Shown: in pieces, positions 1 to 7,315 of the stretch | Position numbering within the stretch: position 1 is the stretch's first letter | How the letters are laid out: each line of letters starts with the position of its first letter | Source of the DNA: Natronohydrobacter sp. | Lineage (GTDB): Bacteria > Pseudomonadota > Alphaproteobacteria > Rhodobacterales > Rhodobacteraceae | Direction of reading: 5' to 3' | DNA length: 11,006 bases | Assembly: GCA_007123015.1 (NCBI GenBank) | Contig: SKSL01000032.1 | Location: 1-11,006 of the forward strand | The notes under the pieces: model-generated | Told to the model about the DNA's origin: nothing | Seen by the model: the letters and a program-made list of their open reading frames with translations, nothing else | The model's database searches: none | Position numbers and translations under genes: made by a program

Positions 1-136
1 CAATGACGGTGCGCAATGTGATTCAGCGCGCCGCATAGCGTCACTGAAAGCAATTCAAAGATTGGCGGATAGGAAGGCGGATCAATCTGCCAGTATTCTT
101 ATTTATGCTTTATATTCAGAATATTACAGGAATAAG

Positions 137-211
137 TGGCAGCCCGTAGGGGAATCGAACCCCTCTTTCCAGGTTGAAAACCTGGCGTCCTAACCGATAG
201 ACGAACGGGCC
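137..211 (-). tRNA. tRNA-Glu (anticodon UUC)
   Basis: Read on the minus strand this is a complete cloverleaf. The seven-base acceptor arms GGCCCGT and ACGGGCT pair, with a terminal G-U. The anticodon stem CCAGG/CCTGG (181-185 with 169-173) encloses the seven-base loop TTTTCAA, which puts anticodon TTC at 176-178. The T arm carries GGTTCGATTCC. The discriminator base is G and the 3' CCA is encoded (137-139). It delivers glutamate in translation and could also feed tetrapyrrole synthesis, which starts from Glu-tRNA in alphaproteobacteria only where GtrR/HemA is used, so that role is not implied here. It lies 88 bases downstream of recJ in the same orientation and has its own promoter-like sequence. 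Confidence 0.98.
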
Positions 212-229
212 ACTTGGTGTGTCTCGTGG

Positions 230-258
230 CTTTTATGCAAAGCGATAATCCTGTGCAA
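230..258 (-). promoter_or_regulatory. probable sigma70 promoter of tRNA-Glu
   Basis: On the minus strand a -35 hexamer TTGCAC (253-258) and a -10 hexamer TAAAAG (230-235) are separated by exactly 17 bases. The -10 lies 18 bases upstream of the mature tRNA 5' end, which leaves a leader of roughly ten bases, as is usual for stable-RNA genes. The assignment rests on consensus match and position only. Confidence 0.5.
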
Positions 259-299
259 GAGGGATGACGTCTTTTTTCGGCGTATTTGCACAAGATAAA

Positions 300-2054
300 T
301 CAGGACCGATCGGGTCTTGCTGCATCATCAAGGCGCAGCTGCGGGGTCTGTCGCCCACCCCAATGATTGATTTCCAAGCGCCCTGCCAGATGTAGCCGCG
401 CCCCCTGAGTTGATGCGATCAGCGCACCCAGCCCTGTTTCAAAAGCACCGAAAGCGACGGCCTCCATCACAGTGCCATCACGATCCTTGAATCTCGCGCG
501 CAAATGGCTCTCTCCCATGCGCCGGATAGACTGGATGCTCATGTCGGGAAAGGCAAAACGCGGCGCAGGTACCGCAGCGCCGAACGGGCCAGCCGATTCG
601 AGTTGTTCGATCAACTCGACCGACGCCGCCGCAGGCATCAGAACACCATCGATCGGCAGCACCCGCGCCCGCGCCGTTTCCGCACCCTGTTGCGCCAGAA
701 GCTCTTCCAGGCGCGCCATGGCAGCGTCCAGCCTTTCCGAGGCGACAGTCAGACCCGCAGCCATCCTGTGCCCGCCACCCTTCTCCAGCAACCCCTCTTG
801 CACAAGGCGCTGCACCGCCGCACCCAGATCGATGCCGGGAATGGACCGGCCCGACCCTTTCCCGATCCCACCCTCAAGTCCGATCACGATCGCGGGGCGA
901 TGGGTCGCTTCTTTCAGCCGCGCGGCCGCGATCCCGATCACACCGGGGTGCCAGCCTGTACCCGCAGCCCAGACCAGCGGACCCTCCAGCCCGCGCGCCT
1001 CGGCCTGCGCCAAGGCAGCGGCCCGGACGCCCGCTTCGATTTCGCGCCGTTCCGTGTTGAGCTGGTCCAAACGCTCAGCCAGCGCCGCGGCCTCATGCGG
1101 GTCCTCACATGCCAGCAGCCGCGCGCCCAGATCCGCCGCGCCGATCCGTCCACCAGCATTCACGCGCGGACCGAGCACAAACCCCAGATGATAGGCCGCA
1201 GGCGGGGTGTCCAGCCGCGCCACATCAGCCAAGGCGCGCAGCCCGACACGGTCGCGACGGGCCATGACCTTTAATCCCTGGCGCACAAACGCCCGGTTCA
1301 CGCCCAGCAGCGGCGCGACATCCGCAACCGTGGCAAGGGCAACAAGATCAAGCATTGCCATCAGATCCGGCCCCTGCTGGCCCTGACCACGCAGCTGGCG
1401 ATTGGCCTCGACCAGCATCAGAAACACAACACCAGCGGCGCAAAGATGGCCCAGATCACCCGTTTCATCCTGTCGATTGGGATTGACCACAGCATGGGCC
1501 TGTGGCAGCTCTGCCCCTCCCAGATGGTGATCCAGCACGATCACATCGGCCCCTTTCGCCGCTGCAATGGCCTCATGGCTGACTGTGCCGCAATCCACAC
1601 ACAGGATCAGATCATGCACTGCGGCAAGATCGGACATCGCGGGCACATTCGGCCCATAACCTTCGTCGATCCTGTCCGGAATATAGAGCGTCGCCTCGCA
1701 CCCCATCGCGCGCAGCCAACAGGTCAGCAACGCAGCAGAGGCCCCGCCATCCACATCGTAATCGGCAAAAATCGCGATCCGCTCGCGCGCCGTGAGAGCT
1801 GCCAAAAACCGCGCCGCGGCCTGTTCCATATCGCGCAGACTGCGCGGATCTGGCAGCAGATCACGCAGCATGGGGCTCAGATAGGCCTCGACCTCGTCTG
1901 GCGCGACCCCGACGCGCGCAAGCACTGCACAGACTGCAGGCGACAGATCGGTGGCCTGCGCAATGGCTTCGGCCTGTCGGGCGCGGACAGCATCAGGGCC
2001 AACCCAGCGGTGCCCAAGAGCCGAGCTCTCAACTCCCAGATAGGCCGGTTCCAT
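300..2054 (-). CDS. recJ: single-stranded-DNA-specific exonuclease RecJ
   Basis: RecJ is a cytoplasmic 5'-3' single-strand DNA exonuclease that acts in RecF-pathway recombination, mismatch repair and base excision repair. With the ATG at 2054 the protein has 584 residues, a normal length. The DHH phosphoesterase core shows FADYDVDGG (about 97-104), CVDCGT (152-157) and the DHH signature LDHHLGG (174-180), all metal-binding motifs. GPRVNAGGRIG (295-305) follows. The DHHA1 part has SGRSIPG (401-407) and GGGHRMAAG (426-434), and a C-terminal OB-like domain closes the protein. The frame stays open for 23 more codons to a TTG at 2123, but the ATG is preferred. It is preceded by AAAGAG seven bases upstream, and the extra N-terminal residues look unlike RecJ. 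The gene lies 86 bases after glpX and is probably the distal gene of hom-glpX-recJ. Confidence 0.97.
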   Translation of the reverse strand: MEPAYLGVESSALGHRWVGPDAVRARQAEAIAQATDLSPAVCAVLARVGVAPDEVEAYLSPMLRDLLPDPRSLRDMEQAAARFLAALTARERIAIFADYDVDGGASAALLTCWLRAMGCEATLYIPDRIDEGYGPNVPAMSDLAAVHDLILCVDCGTVSHEAIAAAKGADVIVLDHHLGGAELPQAHAVVNPNRQDETGDLGHLCAAGVVFLMLVEANRQLRGQGQQGPDLMAMLDLVALATVADVAPLLGVNRAFVRQGLKVMARRDRVGLRALADVARLDTPPAAYHLGFVLGPRVNAGGRIGAADLGARLLACEDPHEAAALAERLDQLNTERREIEAGVRAAALAQAEARGLEGPLVWAAGTGWHPGVIGIAAARLKEATHRPAIVIGLEGGIGKGSGRSIPGIDLGAAVQRLVQEGLLEKGGGHRMAAGLTVASERLDAAMARLEELLAQQGAETARARVLPIDGVLMPAAASVELIEQLESAGPFGAAVPAPRFAFPDMSIQSIRRMGESHLRARFKDRDGTVMEAVAFGAFETGLGALIASTQGARLHLAGRLEINHWGGRQTPQLRLDDAARPDRS

Positions 2055-2140
2055 CACGGCGCTCTTTGCATTTTCTTGCGAAAAATACTCATTCGACACA
2101 ACCTGCCATACTGCGCGCTGCAACCGGGGCGCGCCTGGCC

Positions 2141-3106
2141 TTAAACGGGCGTACGATAGCTCATGCGCCGAACCGATCCGGTTTTCGAGCGCATGAGCAG
2201 CGTGTCAGTCGTGACCCAGCCGGGCTCTGTCTTGATGCCGCTGACGATAGACCCATCCGTCACGCCTGTGGCTGCGAAGATCACATCGCCGGTGATCATC
2301 TCGTCACGCGTATAGACCTTGTCGAAATCGCTGATGCCGGCGCGTTTGGCGCGCGCTTTCTCATCTTCATTGCGGAAGATCAGCTTGCCATAGATCTGAC
2401 CGCCCATGCATTTCAGCGCCGCTGCCGCCAACACCCCTTCAGGCGCCCCGCCAGAGCCCATATACATGTCAATCCCGGTCAGGACAGGTTCGGCACAATG
2501 CATCACACCGGCCACATCACCATCCATGATCAGCCGGATCGCTGCCCCGGTCGAGCGCAGATCGGCGATCATCTCTTCATGCCGGGGGCGTTCGAGCACA
2601 CAGACCGAGATATCGGCCGGCTCGCAGCCCTTGGCCTTTGCCAGCGCGCGCACACGATCGGCCGGGGTCATTTCCATGGTCACGGTATCGGGCGCAAAGC
2701 CCGGCCCGATGGCCAGCTTGTCCATGTAGACATCGGGCGCGTGTAGCATGGTGCCGCGCGGGGCCATGGCGATCACGGTCAGCGCATTGGGGAAATCCTT
2801 GGCCGTCAGTGTCGTCCCTTCCAGCGGATCAAGCGCGATATCCACTGCAGGCCCAGTGCCACTGCCCACTTCTTCGCCAATATACAGCATCGGCGCCTCG
2901 TCACGCTCCCCCTCGCCGATGACCACCCGACCAGCGATGTCGAGCATGTTCAGCTGCCGCCGCATCGCATCGACCGCGGCCTGGTCGGCCGCTTTCTCAT
3001 CCCCGCGCCCCACCAGCCGGGCCGAAGCGAGCGCCGCCGCCTCGGTCACCCGTGCAAGGCCCAGGGACAAAAGACGGTCGTGAAATTCCGGTGATGTGGC
3101 GGCCAT
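2141..3106 (-). CDS. glpX: class II fructose-1,6-bisphosphatase GlpX
   Basis: GlpX hydrolyses fructose 1,6-bisphosphate to fructose 6-phosphate and phosphate in gluconeogenesis, as a cytosolic Mg/Mn-dependent enzyme of the Li+-sensitive phosphatase superfamily. From the ATG at 3106 the protein has 321 residues, the usual length. Metal and substrate motifs are visible: GRGDEKAAD (33-41), GEGERDEAPMLYIGEEVG (64-81), DPLEGTT (93-99, the superfamily core), MDGDVAG (194-200) and GSGGAPEGVLAAAALK (217-232, carrying the catalytic glutamate region). The frame is open upstream to a TTG at 3203-3205, but AGAGGG stands about 11 bases before the ATG at 3106. The family N-terminus (short, then RLLSLGLARVTE) also agrees with this start. 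It sits between hom (139 bases upstream) and recJ. A class I enzyme for the Calvin cycle, if present, is not in this window. Confidence 0.97.
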   Translation of the reverse strand: MAATSPEFHDRLLSLGLARVTEAAALASARLVGRGDEKAADQAAVDAMRRQLNMLDIAGRVVIGEGERDEAPMLYIGEEVGSGTGPAVDIALDPLEGTTLTAKDFPNALTVIAMAPRGTMLHAPDVYMDKLAIGPGFAPDTVTMEMTPADRVRALAKAKGCEPADISVCVLERPRHEEMIADLRSTGAAIRLIMDGDVAGVMHCAEPVLTGIDMYMGSGGAPEGVLAAAALKCMGGQIYGKLIFRNEDEKARAKRAGISDFDKVYTRDEMITGDVIFAATGVTDGSIVSGIKTEPGWVTTDTLLMRSKTGSVRRMSYRTPV

Positions 3107-3140
3107 GGCGTATCTGTCCCTCTTAATGTGCTTTGCCTCG

Positions 3141-3170
3141 CTTCTAGCCCTGCAAGGCCCATCGGCACAA
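3141..3170 (-). promoter_or_regulatory. possible internal promoter for glpX-recJ
   Basis: On the minus strand TTGTGC (3165-3170) and TAGAAG (3141-3146) are 18 bases apart, upstream of the glpX start at 3106. This is a fair but not strong sigma70-like match. With the 139-base gap after hom it suggests glpX-recJ can be transcribed on its own. Chance matches of this quality are common, so confidence is low. Confidence 0.3.
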
Positions 3171-3221
3171 GCGAAGCTGCACAGCATCTGACGATGAGAG
3201 CGCAAACAGCGCCACCCTGCG

Positions 3222-3244
3222 GCGCAAAAGACTCAGTCTTGCGC
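3222..3244 (-). other. hairpin directly after the hom stop codon
   Basis: An inverted repeat begins two bases after the hom stop. GCGCAAGACT and AGTCTTTTGCGC pair as a ten-base-pair stem with a two-base bulge; folding leaves a three-base TGA loop. No U-run follows on the minus strand, so it is not a classical intrinsic terminator. It could partly end hom transcription, protect the hom 3' end or affect glpX expression. Confidence 0.45.
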
Positions 3245-3245
3245 G

Positions 3246-4532
3246 TCAATCTTCCTCGATGGCCAGGGCAACAGGGGCCCCCATCACCACGCCGGTCTCT
3301 TCGGCGAGCATGAGCGCGTGATCAATTGCATCGCGTGTCGTCTTATGCGTGATGATCAGCACAGGGGCGCGGGTGTCCTGATGGCCATATTGCCGCATAC
3401 GGTTGATGGAGACCCCGGCATTGCCCAGTGCCTCGGCCACTTTGGCCAGCGCGCCGGGCTTGTCCAGAAGCCCCATGCGCAGATACCACGGCTTTGATCC
3501 CATCGCCTTGGCTGACACAGCCTGTTCCAGACTGTCTGCAGGCTGGCCAAAGACCGGCAGCCGGAAGCCGCGCGCGATATCGATCACATCGCCCATCACC
3601 GCGCTGGCTGTCGGCCCCTCGCCTGCACCCGGCCCGCGCAGGATAATCTGCTCGACTGCGTCGCCTTCGATCACGATCATATTCGTGCCACCCTTGAGTT
3701 GGCCCAGCGGGCTCTCGGCGGGGACCAGACAGGGTGTCATGGACTGCTCAAGCCCCCGACCTGTCATCTGCGCCACCCCCAGCAGCTTGATCCGCAAGCC
3801 AAGATCGGCCGCAGCGCGGATATCCTCGATCGAGATCCGCTCGATCCCTTCCAGCGCAATCGCGTCGAAATCGGGCCGCGTGCCGAAGGCGATGGCACTG
3901 AGCAGCGTCAGCTTGTGAGCGGCATCGATCCCGCCCACATCCAGCGTCGGATCGGCCTCCAGATAGCCCAGCTGGTTGGCTTCCTCAAAGACTGTTTCAT
4001 AGGGCAGGCCCGCATCTTCCATCCGGGTCAGGATATAATTGCAGGTCCCATTCATGACACCCTTTATCCGTGTGATCCGATTGCCTGCAAGGCCTTCGGT
4101 CAAGGCCTTGATGACCGGAATCCCGCCTGCGACCGCGGCCTCGAAGCGCAGCGCCACACTCGCTGCCTCGGCGGCTTCGGCCATCGCCTGACCATGGATC
4201 GCCAAAAGCGCCTTGTTGGCTGTGACGACATGCTTGCCGCGCGCAATCGCGGCTTCGGTCAGCGCCTTGGCTGGACCATTCTCGCCCCCCATCAGCTCGA
4301 CCACGACATCGACATCTTCGCGACGGGCAAGCGCAACCGGGTCATCTTCCCAGTCACAGCCCGAAATATCCACACCGCGATTGCGTGTCCGCGAGCGCGC
4401 TGAAACCGCCACGATCTCGATGGGCCGCCCGGCGCGGCGTGCGAGCAGATCGCGATGGCTTTGCACGATCCGCACCAGCCCTGTGCCAACAGTGCCAAGC
4501 CCGGCGATTCCCAGGCGCAAGGGGGGGGTCAT
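3246..4532 (-). CDS. hom: homoserine dehydrogenase, ACT-domain type
   Basis: It reduces L-aspartate beta-semialdehyde to homoserine with NAD(P)H, the branch step to threonine, methionine and isoleucine. The 428-residue protein has three parts. The Rossmann domain has GIAGLGTVGTG (8-18) and the ELMGG and TANKALLA motifs (79-83, 104-111, with the conserved lysine 107). The substrate domain has GVMNGTCNYILTRM (158-171) and DVGGIDAAHKL (198-208, with catalytic Asp and Lys). The C-terminal ACT domain (about 350-425) begins LRMGLLDKPGALAKVAEALG and suggests threonine feedback control, as is known for this class. The ATG at 4532 is supported by GGAG eight bases upstream. The second to fifth codons contain a run of eight C. 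It is the first gene of the hom-glpX-recJ group and has a credible promoter of its own. Confidence 0.97.
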   Translation of the reverse strand: MTPPLRLGIAGLGTVGTGLVRIVQSHRDLLARRAGRPIEIVAVSARSRTRNRGVDISGCDWEDDPVALARREDVDVVVELMGGENGPAKALTEAAIARGKHVVTANKALLAIHGQAMAEAAEAASVALRFEAAVAGGIPVIKALTEGLAGNRITRIKGVMNGTCNYILTRMEDAGLPYETVFEEANQLGYLEADPTLDVGGIDAAHKLTLLSAIAFGTRPDFDAIALEGIERISIEDIRAAADLGLRIKLLGVAQMTGRGLEQSMTPCLVPAESPLGQLKGGTNMIVIEGDAVEQIILRGPGAGEGPTASAVMGDVIDIARGFRLPVFGQPADSLEQAVSAKAMGSKPWYLRMGLLDKPGALAKVAEALGNAGVSINRMRQYGHQDTRAPVLIITHKTTRDAIDHALMLAEETGVVMGAPVALAIEED

Positions 4533-4570
4533 ATCGGCGCTCCGTCTGCTTGTCTGAATACATTGCGGCT

Positions 4571-4599
4571 CTGTTATCCGCTTGCAGACAAGCTTGCAA
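4571..4599 (-). promoter_or_regulatory. hom: probable sigma70 promoter of hom
   Basis: On the minus strand TTGCAA (4594-4599) and TAACAG (4571-4576) are separated by exactly 17 bases, which would start transcription near 4564, about 30 bases before the hom ATG. The spacer and leader carry a nine-base inverted repeat (4548-4556 and 4585-4593) and a GCTTGCA direct repeat. A regulator may therefore act here. Evidence is consensus match only. Confidence 0.5.
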
Positions 4600-4612
4600 T
4601 GCGCAGCGACAG

Positions 4613-4641
4613 GTAGGGTGCGTGCTCAGCACGCACCTTAC
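4613..4641. repeat. REP-like palindrome between hom and the BASS gene
   Basis: Two 14-base arms, 4613-4626 and 4628-4641, are inverted copies with a single G-T wobble and one base at the centre; the core is GGTGCGTGCT/AGCACGCACC. A second pair, AGCTTGC (4591-4597) and GCAAGCT (4642-4648), frames it. It lies just after the stop codon of the transporter gene (4648-4650). No U-run follows on either strand, so it resembles an intergenic REP element more than a Rho-independent terminator, although it may still slow or end transcription. I recall similar GTAGGGTGCGTGCT palindromes as repeated intergenic elements in proteobacteria, but could not check. Confidence 0.7.
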
Positions 4642-4647
4642 GCAAGC

Positions 4648-5547
4648 TCAAGCGCCCAGCTTCGCGGCATCGCGTGCCAAAGCCTCTCGCGTTGCATTGC
4701 GCCGGTACCAGAGCGTGATCGCCGTCGATGTCAGCACGATGAACAGCGAATAGAGCACCGGGATCAGCAAGACCTCTTGCTGCATTGCGTCTGTGAAGGT
4801 CAGCGTGATCACCAGCACGGCCAGCGGCCCGTTCTGAATGCCCGTTTCCAGCGAAATCGTGCGCGACCGGTTGGTGTCCTGCCCCAGCCCGCGCGCGACC
4901 CAATAGCCGAACAACATGCCGCACAACCCGATACCAATGGTGGCCGCGTAGATCGGCAAGCCTGTCTCCAGCAGCAACTGGTAATTGCGCGGCACCCAAC
5001 TGGCGATCAGAAACAGGATCACCACCACCCCCATGAAGGACCCGATCAGCTCGATCGTCGCCCCGATATTCGGGTTCAGCTTGCGCAGCCCCATCCCCAG
5101 CACCGTCGGGATCAGCAGCACCACCAGAATTTGGGCCACATTCGCAGGCGGGATGGCGAAATCCCCTGTCACCCCCGCAAGCCCGCCATAAATGCTCAGC
5201 AGCAGCGGCACCATGATCACAGCCACCAGCGTCGAGACCACAGTCATCATGATCGACAGCGCCAGCACGCCTTTCGAGAAATAGGCAAAGATATTCGACG
5301 TCGTCCCCCCCGGCATGCAGGCGATCAGCAACAGCCCCACCACCAGCGCAGGCGGCAGCCCCAGCCCGATGGCCAGCAGAAAGCCCAGAAACGGCATCAC
5401 GGCGAACTGGCTGAGCAGCCCCACCAGGATCCCTTTCGGCTTGCGAAAGGCAATGCGGAAATCGCGCGGGGTCATGGACGCCCCCATGCCCAGCATGATC
5501 ACCATCATCATGATGCCCAGAAGTGTTGTCTCCAATTCGGTCAGCAT
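4648..5547 (-). CDS. BASS-family sodium-dependent organic anion transporter
   Basis: This is a 299-residue inner-membrane protein of the bile acid:sodium symporter family, which carries organic anions (bile acids, pyruvate, pantothenate and others) with Na+. About nine or ten hydrophobic segments are visible, for example near 8-24, 38-60, 66-78, 94-119, 136-152, 163-183, 196-217, 240-251 and 258-280. Two family signatures stand out. CMPGGTTSN (77-85) is in the unwound fourth-helix region. ETGIQN (234-239) contains Na+-site residues in characterised members. The start at 5547 is backed by AGAAGGGAG about nine bases upstream. Only 4 bases separate it from the stop of the upstream CoA ligase, so the two are co-transcribed and probably share a substrate pathway. 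The transported compound cannot be read from sequence. Specific subfamilies such as PanS or a pyruvate carrier are not excluded. Confidence 0.92.
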   Translation of the reverse strand: MLTELETTLLGIMMMVIMLGMGASMTPRDFRIAFRKPKGILVGLLSQFAVMPFLGFLLAIGLGLPPALVVGLLLIACMPGGTTSNIFAYFSKGVLALSIMMTVVSTLVAVIMVPLLLSIYGGLAGVTGDFAIPPANVAQILVVLLIPTVLGMGLRKLNPNIGATIELIGSFMGVVVILFLIASWVPRNYQLLLETGLPIYAATIGIGLCGMLFGYWVARGLGQDTNRSRTISLETGIQNGPLAVLVITLTFTDAMQQEVLLIPVLYSLFIVLTSTAITLWYRRNATREALARDAAKLGA

Positions 5548-5551
5548 CGCC

Positions 5552-7282
5552 TTACGCTCCCTTCTCGAATTCAGCCCGCGTTTCGGACTTCAGATCCTTG
5601 CGCAGGATCTTTCCGATGGGGGATTTCGGCAACTCGTCCCGGATGATCACCGAGCGCGGCACCTTGTAAGCAGCCAGATGCTTGCGGCAATGCGCGATCA
5701 CATCCTCTTTTGTAACAGTTTTGGCGACATCCGGGTTCTGCACCACATAGGCGCGCACCGCCTCGCCCGTACCTTTGTCCGGCACACCGATCACAGCGGC
5801 CTCAAGGACAGTGTCGAGCTTCGACAGGCAATCCTCGACTTCATTCGGGTAGACGTTGAAGCCAGAGACCAGAACCATATCCTTCTTACGATCCACGATG
5901 CGCAGAAAGCCGTCATCATCCATCACCGCCACATCGCCCGTGAAACACCAGCCATTCTGCAAGGTCTTTTCCGTCTCGTCCGGTCGGTTCCAGTAGCCGC
6001 GCATCACTTGCGGGCCGCGCACCAGCAACTCCCCCGGCTGGCCATGCGCCACAGCTTCCGCCTGATCATCGACCAGCACCACATCCGTCCCCGGCGCAGG
6101 CACCCCGATGGAGCCTACGCGCACATCCTGATCAAGCGGGTTGAAACTGACCAGCGGCGCAGTTTCGGTCAGCCCGTAGCCTTCCGCGATCCGCGTCCCG
6201 GTGATGGTCTGCCAGCGCGCCGCGACCGCCTCGTGCAACGCGGTGCCGCCCGCAATCGCGGCTTTCAGATGTTTCGGCGGATAGGCGTTGAACCATTCCT
6301 CATTCATCAACCCGTTGAACAGCGTGTTGACGCCGGTGATCCAAGTGACCGGGTAATTCTCCAGCGCGCGCTGGATATTCTGCACCGGGCGCGGCGAGGG
6401 CACGAGGATATTGCGCGCGCCCAGATCGAAAAACACCATCAGATTGGCCGTGAAGGCAAAGATGTGATAGAGCGGCAGGGCGGTCAGGATCACATCGTCG
6501 CCGGTCATGTAGCGCGCGCCCATCGCCTTGACCTGATCGATATTGGCCAGAATATTGCCATGTGTCAGCATCGCGCCCTTGGCCACGCCTGTCGTGCCGC
6601 CGGTATATTGCAAGAGCGCCAGATCATCGGGCCCGAGCCTGTCCCAATCCGTGACTTCGGGCAGACCCCGCCCCAGCTTCAACGCCTGCCGGATACGCAA
6701 CACTGGCACGCCCAGATCCGGCACAGGCGGCAGGCTTTTCGTCCAGACCTTCTGCACCCCGCGCACCACCAGTTCCGGCACGCGCGGGAAGAACTCGGGC
6801 ACGCCTGCCAGCACCACATGACGGATCGCGGTTTGCGGGATCACCTCGGCCAATTTGTCGGCGAACATATCCGAGATCACCAGCACTTCCGCGCCGCTGT
6901 CGCGGAACTGGTGGATCATCTCATCCGGCGTATAGAGCGGGTTCGTATTGACCAGCACGCAGCCCGCCTTGAACGCGCCGAAGACCGCCACCGGATAGGC
7001 CAGCCCATTGGGCAATTGCACAGCGACCCTGGCCCCCAGTGCCAGCTTGCAGTGATGGCGCAGGAAGGACGCGAAAGCATCCGACATTGCACCGACCTTG
7101 GCGTAGCTCAGGCTGCCATTCATCCCGTTGGGCACCACGCAGGTAAAGGCGCGGCGCTTGGCATGTGCGGCTGAACTGGCGGCAATCAGATGCGCGATGG
7201 ATGCATGCGCCGGTGGGGTAAGCTCTGGCGCGATCTCTGCACCATAGGCCGCCGTCCAAGGCCGGGGAAATTCTTGTGTCAC
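5552..7282 (-). CDS. fadD: long-chain-fatty-acid-CoA ligase (FadD-like, AMP-forming)
   Basis: The 576-residue protein is an ANL-superfamily ligase that makes acyl-AMP from a carboxylic acid and ATP, then acyl-CoA, feeding beta-oxidation or lipid synthesis. The motifs occur in order: the P-loop YTGGTTGVAKGAMLTHGN (226-243), EGYGLTET (367-374), GELLVRGPQVMRGYW (417-431), FTGD (447-450), DRKKDMVLVSGFNVYPNEVE (464-483, hinge and adenylate binding) and SPIGKILRK with catalytic Lys 558. Length and motif wording match the FadD group, but medium-chain or other carboxylic acids remain possible. Translation starts at a GTG (7280-7282) with an almost perfect GGGAGGT (7288-7294) six bases upstream. The BASS transporter gene follows after 4 bases. 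It is transcribed divergently from speA. Confidence 0.93.
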   Translation of the reverse strand: MTQEFPRPWTAAYGAEIAPELTPPAHASIAHLIAASSAAHAKRRAFTCVVPNGMNGSLSYAKVGAMSDAFASFLRHHCKLALGARVAVQLPNGLAYPVAVFGAFKAGCVLVNTNPLYTPDEMIHQFRDSGAEVLVISDMFADKLAEVIPQTAIRHVVLAGVPEFFPRVPELVVRGVQKVWTKSLPPVPDLGVPVLRIRQALKLGRGLPEVTDWDRLGPDDLALLQYTGGTTGVAKGAMLTHGNILANIDQVKAMGARYMTGDDVILTALPLYHIFAFTANLMVFFDLGARNILVPSPRPVQNIQRALENYPVTWITGVNTLFNGLMNEEWFNAYPPKHLKAAIAGGTALHEAVAARWQTITGTRIAEGYGLTETAPLVSFNPLDQDVRVGSIGVPAPGTDVVLVDDQAEAVAHGQPGELLVRGPQVMRGYWNRPDETEKTLQNGWCFTGDVAVMDDDGFLRIVDRKKDMVLVSGFNVYPNEVEDCLSKLDTVLEAAVIGVPDKGTGEAVRAYVVQNPDVAKTVTKEDVIAHCRKHLAAYKVPRSVIIRDELPKSPIGKILRKDLKSETRAEFEKGA

Positions 7283-7296
7283 GATTTACCTCCCAT

Positions 7297-7315
7297 CCCC
7301 GCTGCGAGTGCGGGG
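7297..7315 (-). other. hairpin next to the fadD ribosome binding site
   Basis: CCCCGC (7297-7302) and GCGGGG (7310-7315) form a perfect six-base-pair GC stem with a seven-base loop. In the fadD transcript it would sit two bases upstream of the GGGAGGT Shine-Dalgarno (7288-7294), where it could influence ribosome access or simply protect the 5' end. Confidence 0.4.

Noticed and set aside
1..38. Plus-strand frame ending at TAG (36-38), possible C-terminus of a gene entering from the left
   Set aside because: Only about 12 codons (ending VIQRAA) are visible, too little to tell coding from chance. Another frame (2-193) is also open by chance through the tRNA.
112..124. ATATTC-A-GAATAT palindrome downstream of tRNA-Glu as a terminator
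   Set aside because: Six A/T-rich pairs with a one-base centre and no U-run on the minus strand; too weak to call a terminator.
99..293. 64-codon minus-strand reading frame
   Set aside because: It runs straight through the tRNA-Glu gene and its promoter, so the apparent protein is translated tRNA.
2055..2123. 23-residue N-terminal extension of RecJ from a TTG
   Set aside because: The ATG at 2054 fits the family better and has a nearby, if weak, Shine-Dalgarno; the extension matches no RecJ feature I know.
472..2144. Several plus-strand frames opposite recJ (239, 256 and 232 codons)
   Set aside because: All are shadows of recJ with low-complexity Arg/Pro/Ser composition and no ribosome binding site of note.
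3107..3205. 33-residue N-terminal extension of GlpX from a TTG
   Set aside because: A good AGAGGG precedes the ATG at 3106, and the extension is Cys/Arg-rich and unlike the family N-terminus.
5315..7174. 619-codon plus-strand frame opposite fadD and the BASS gene
   Set aside because: It is antisense to two genes with clear motifs; His/Arg/Gln-rich composition is typical of the reverse frame in GC-rich DNA.
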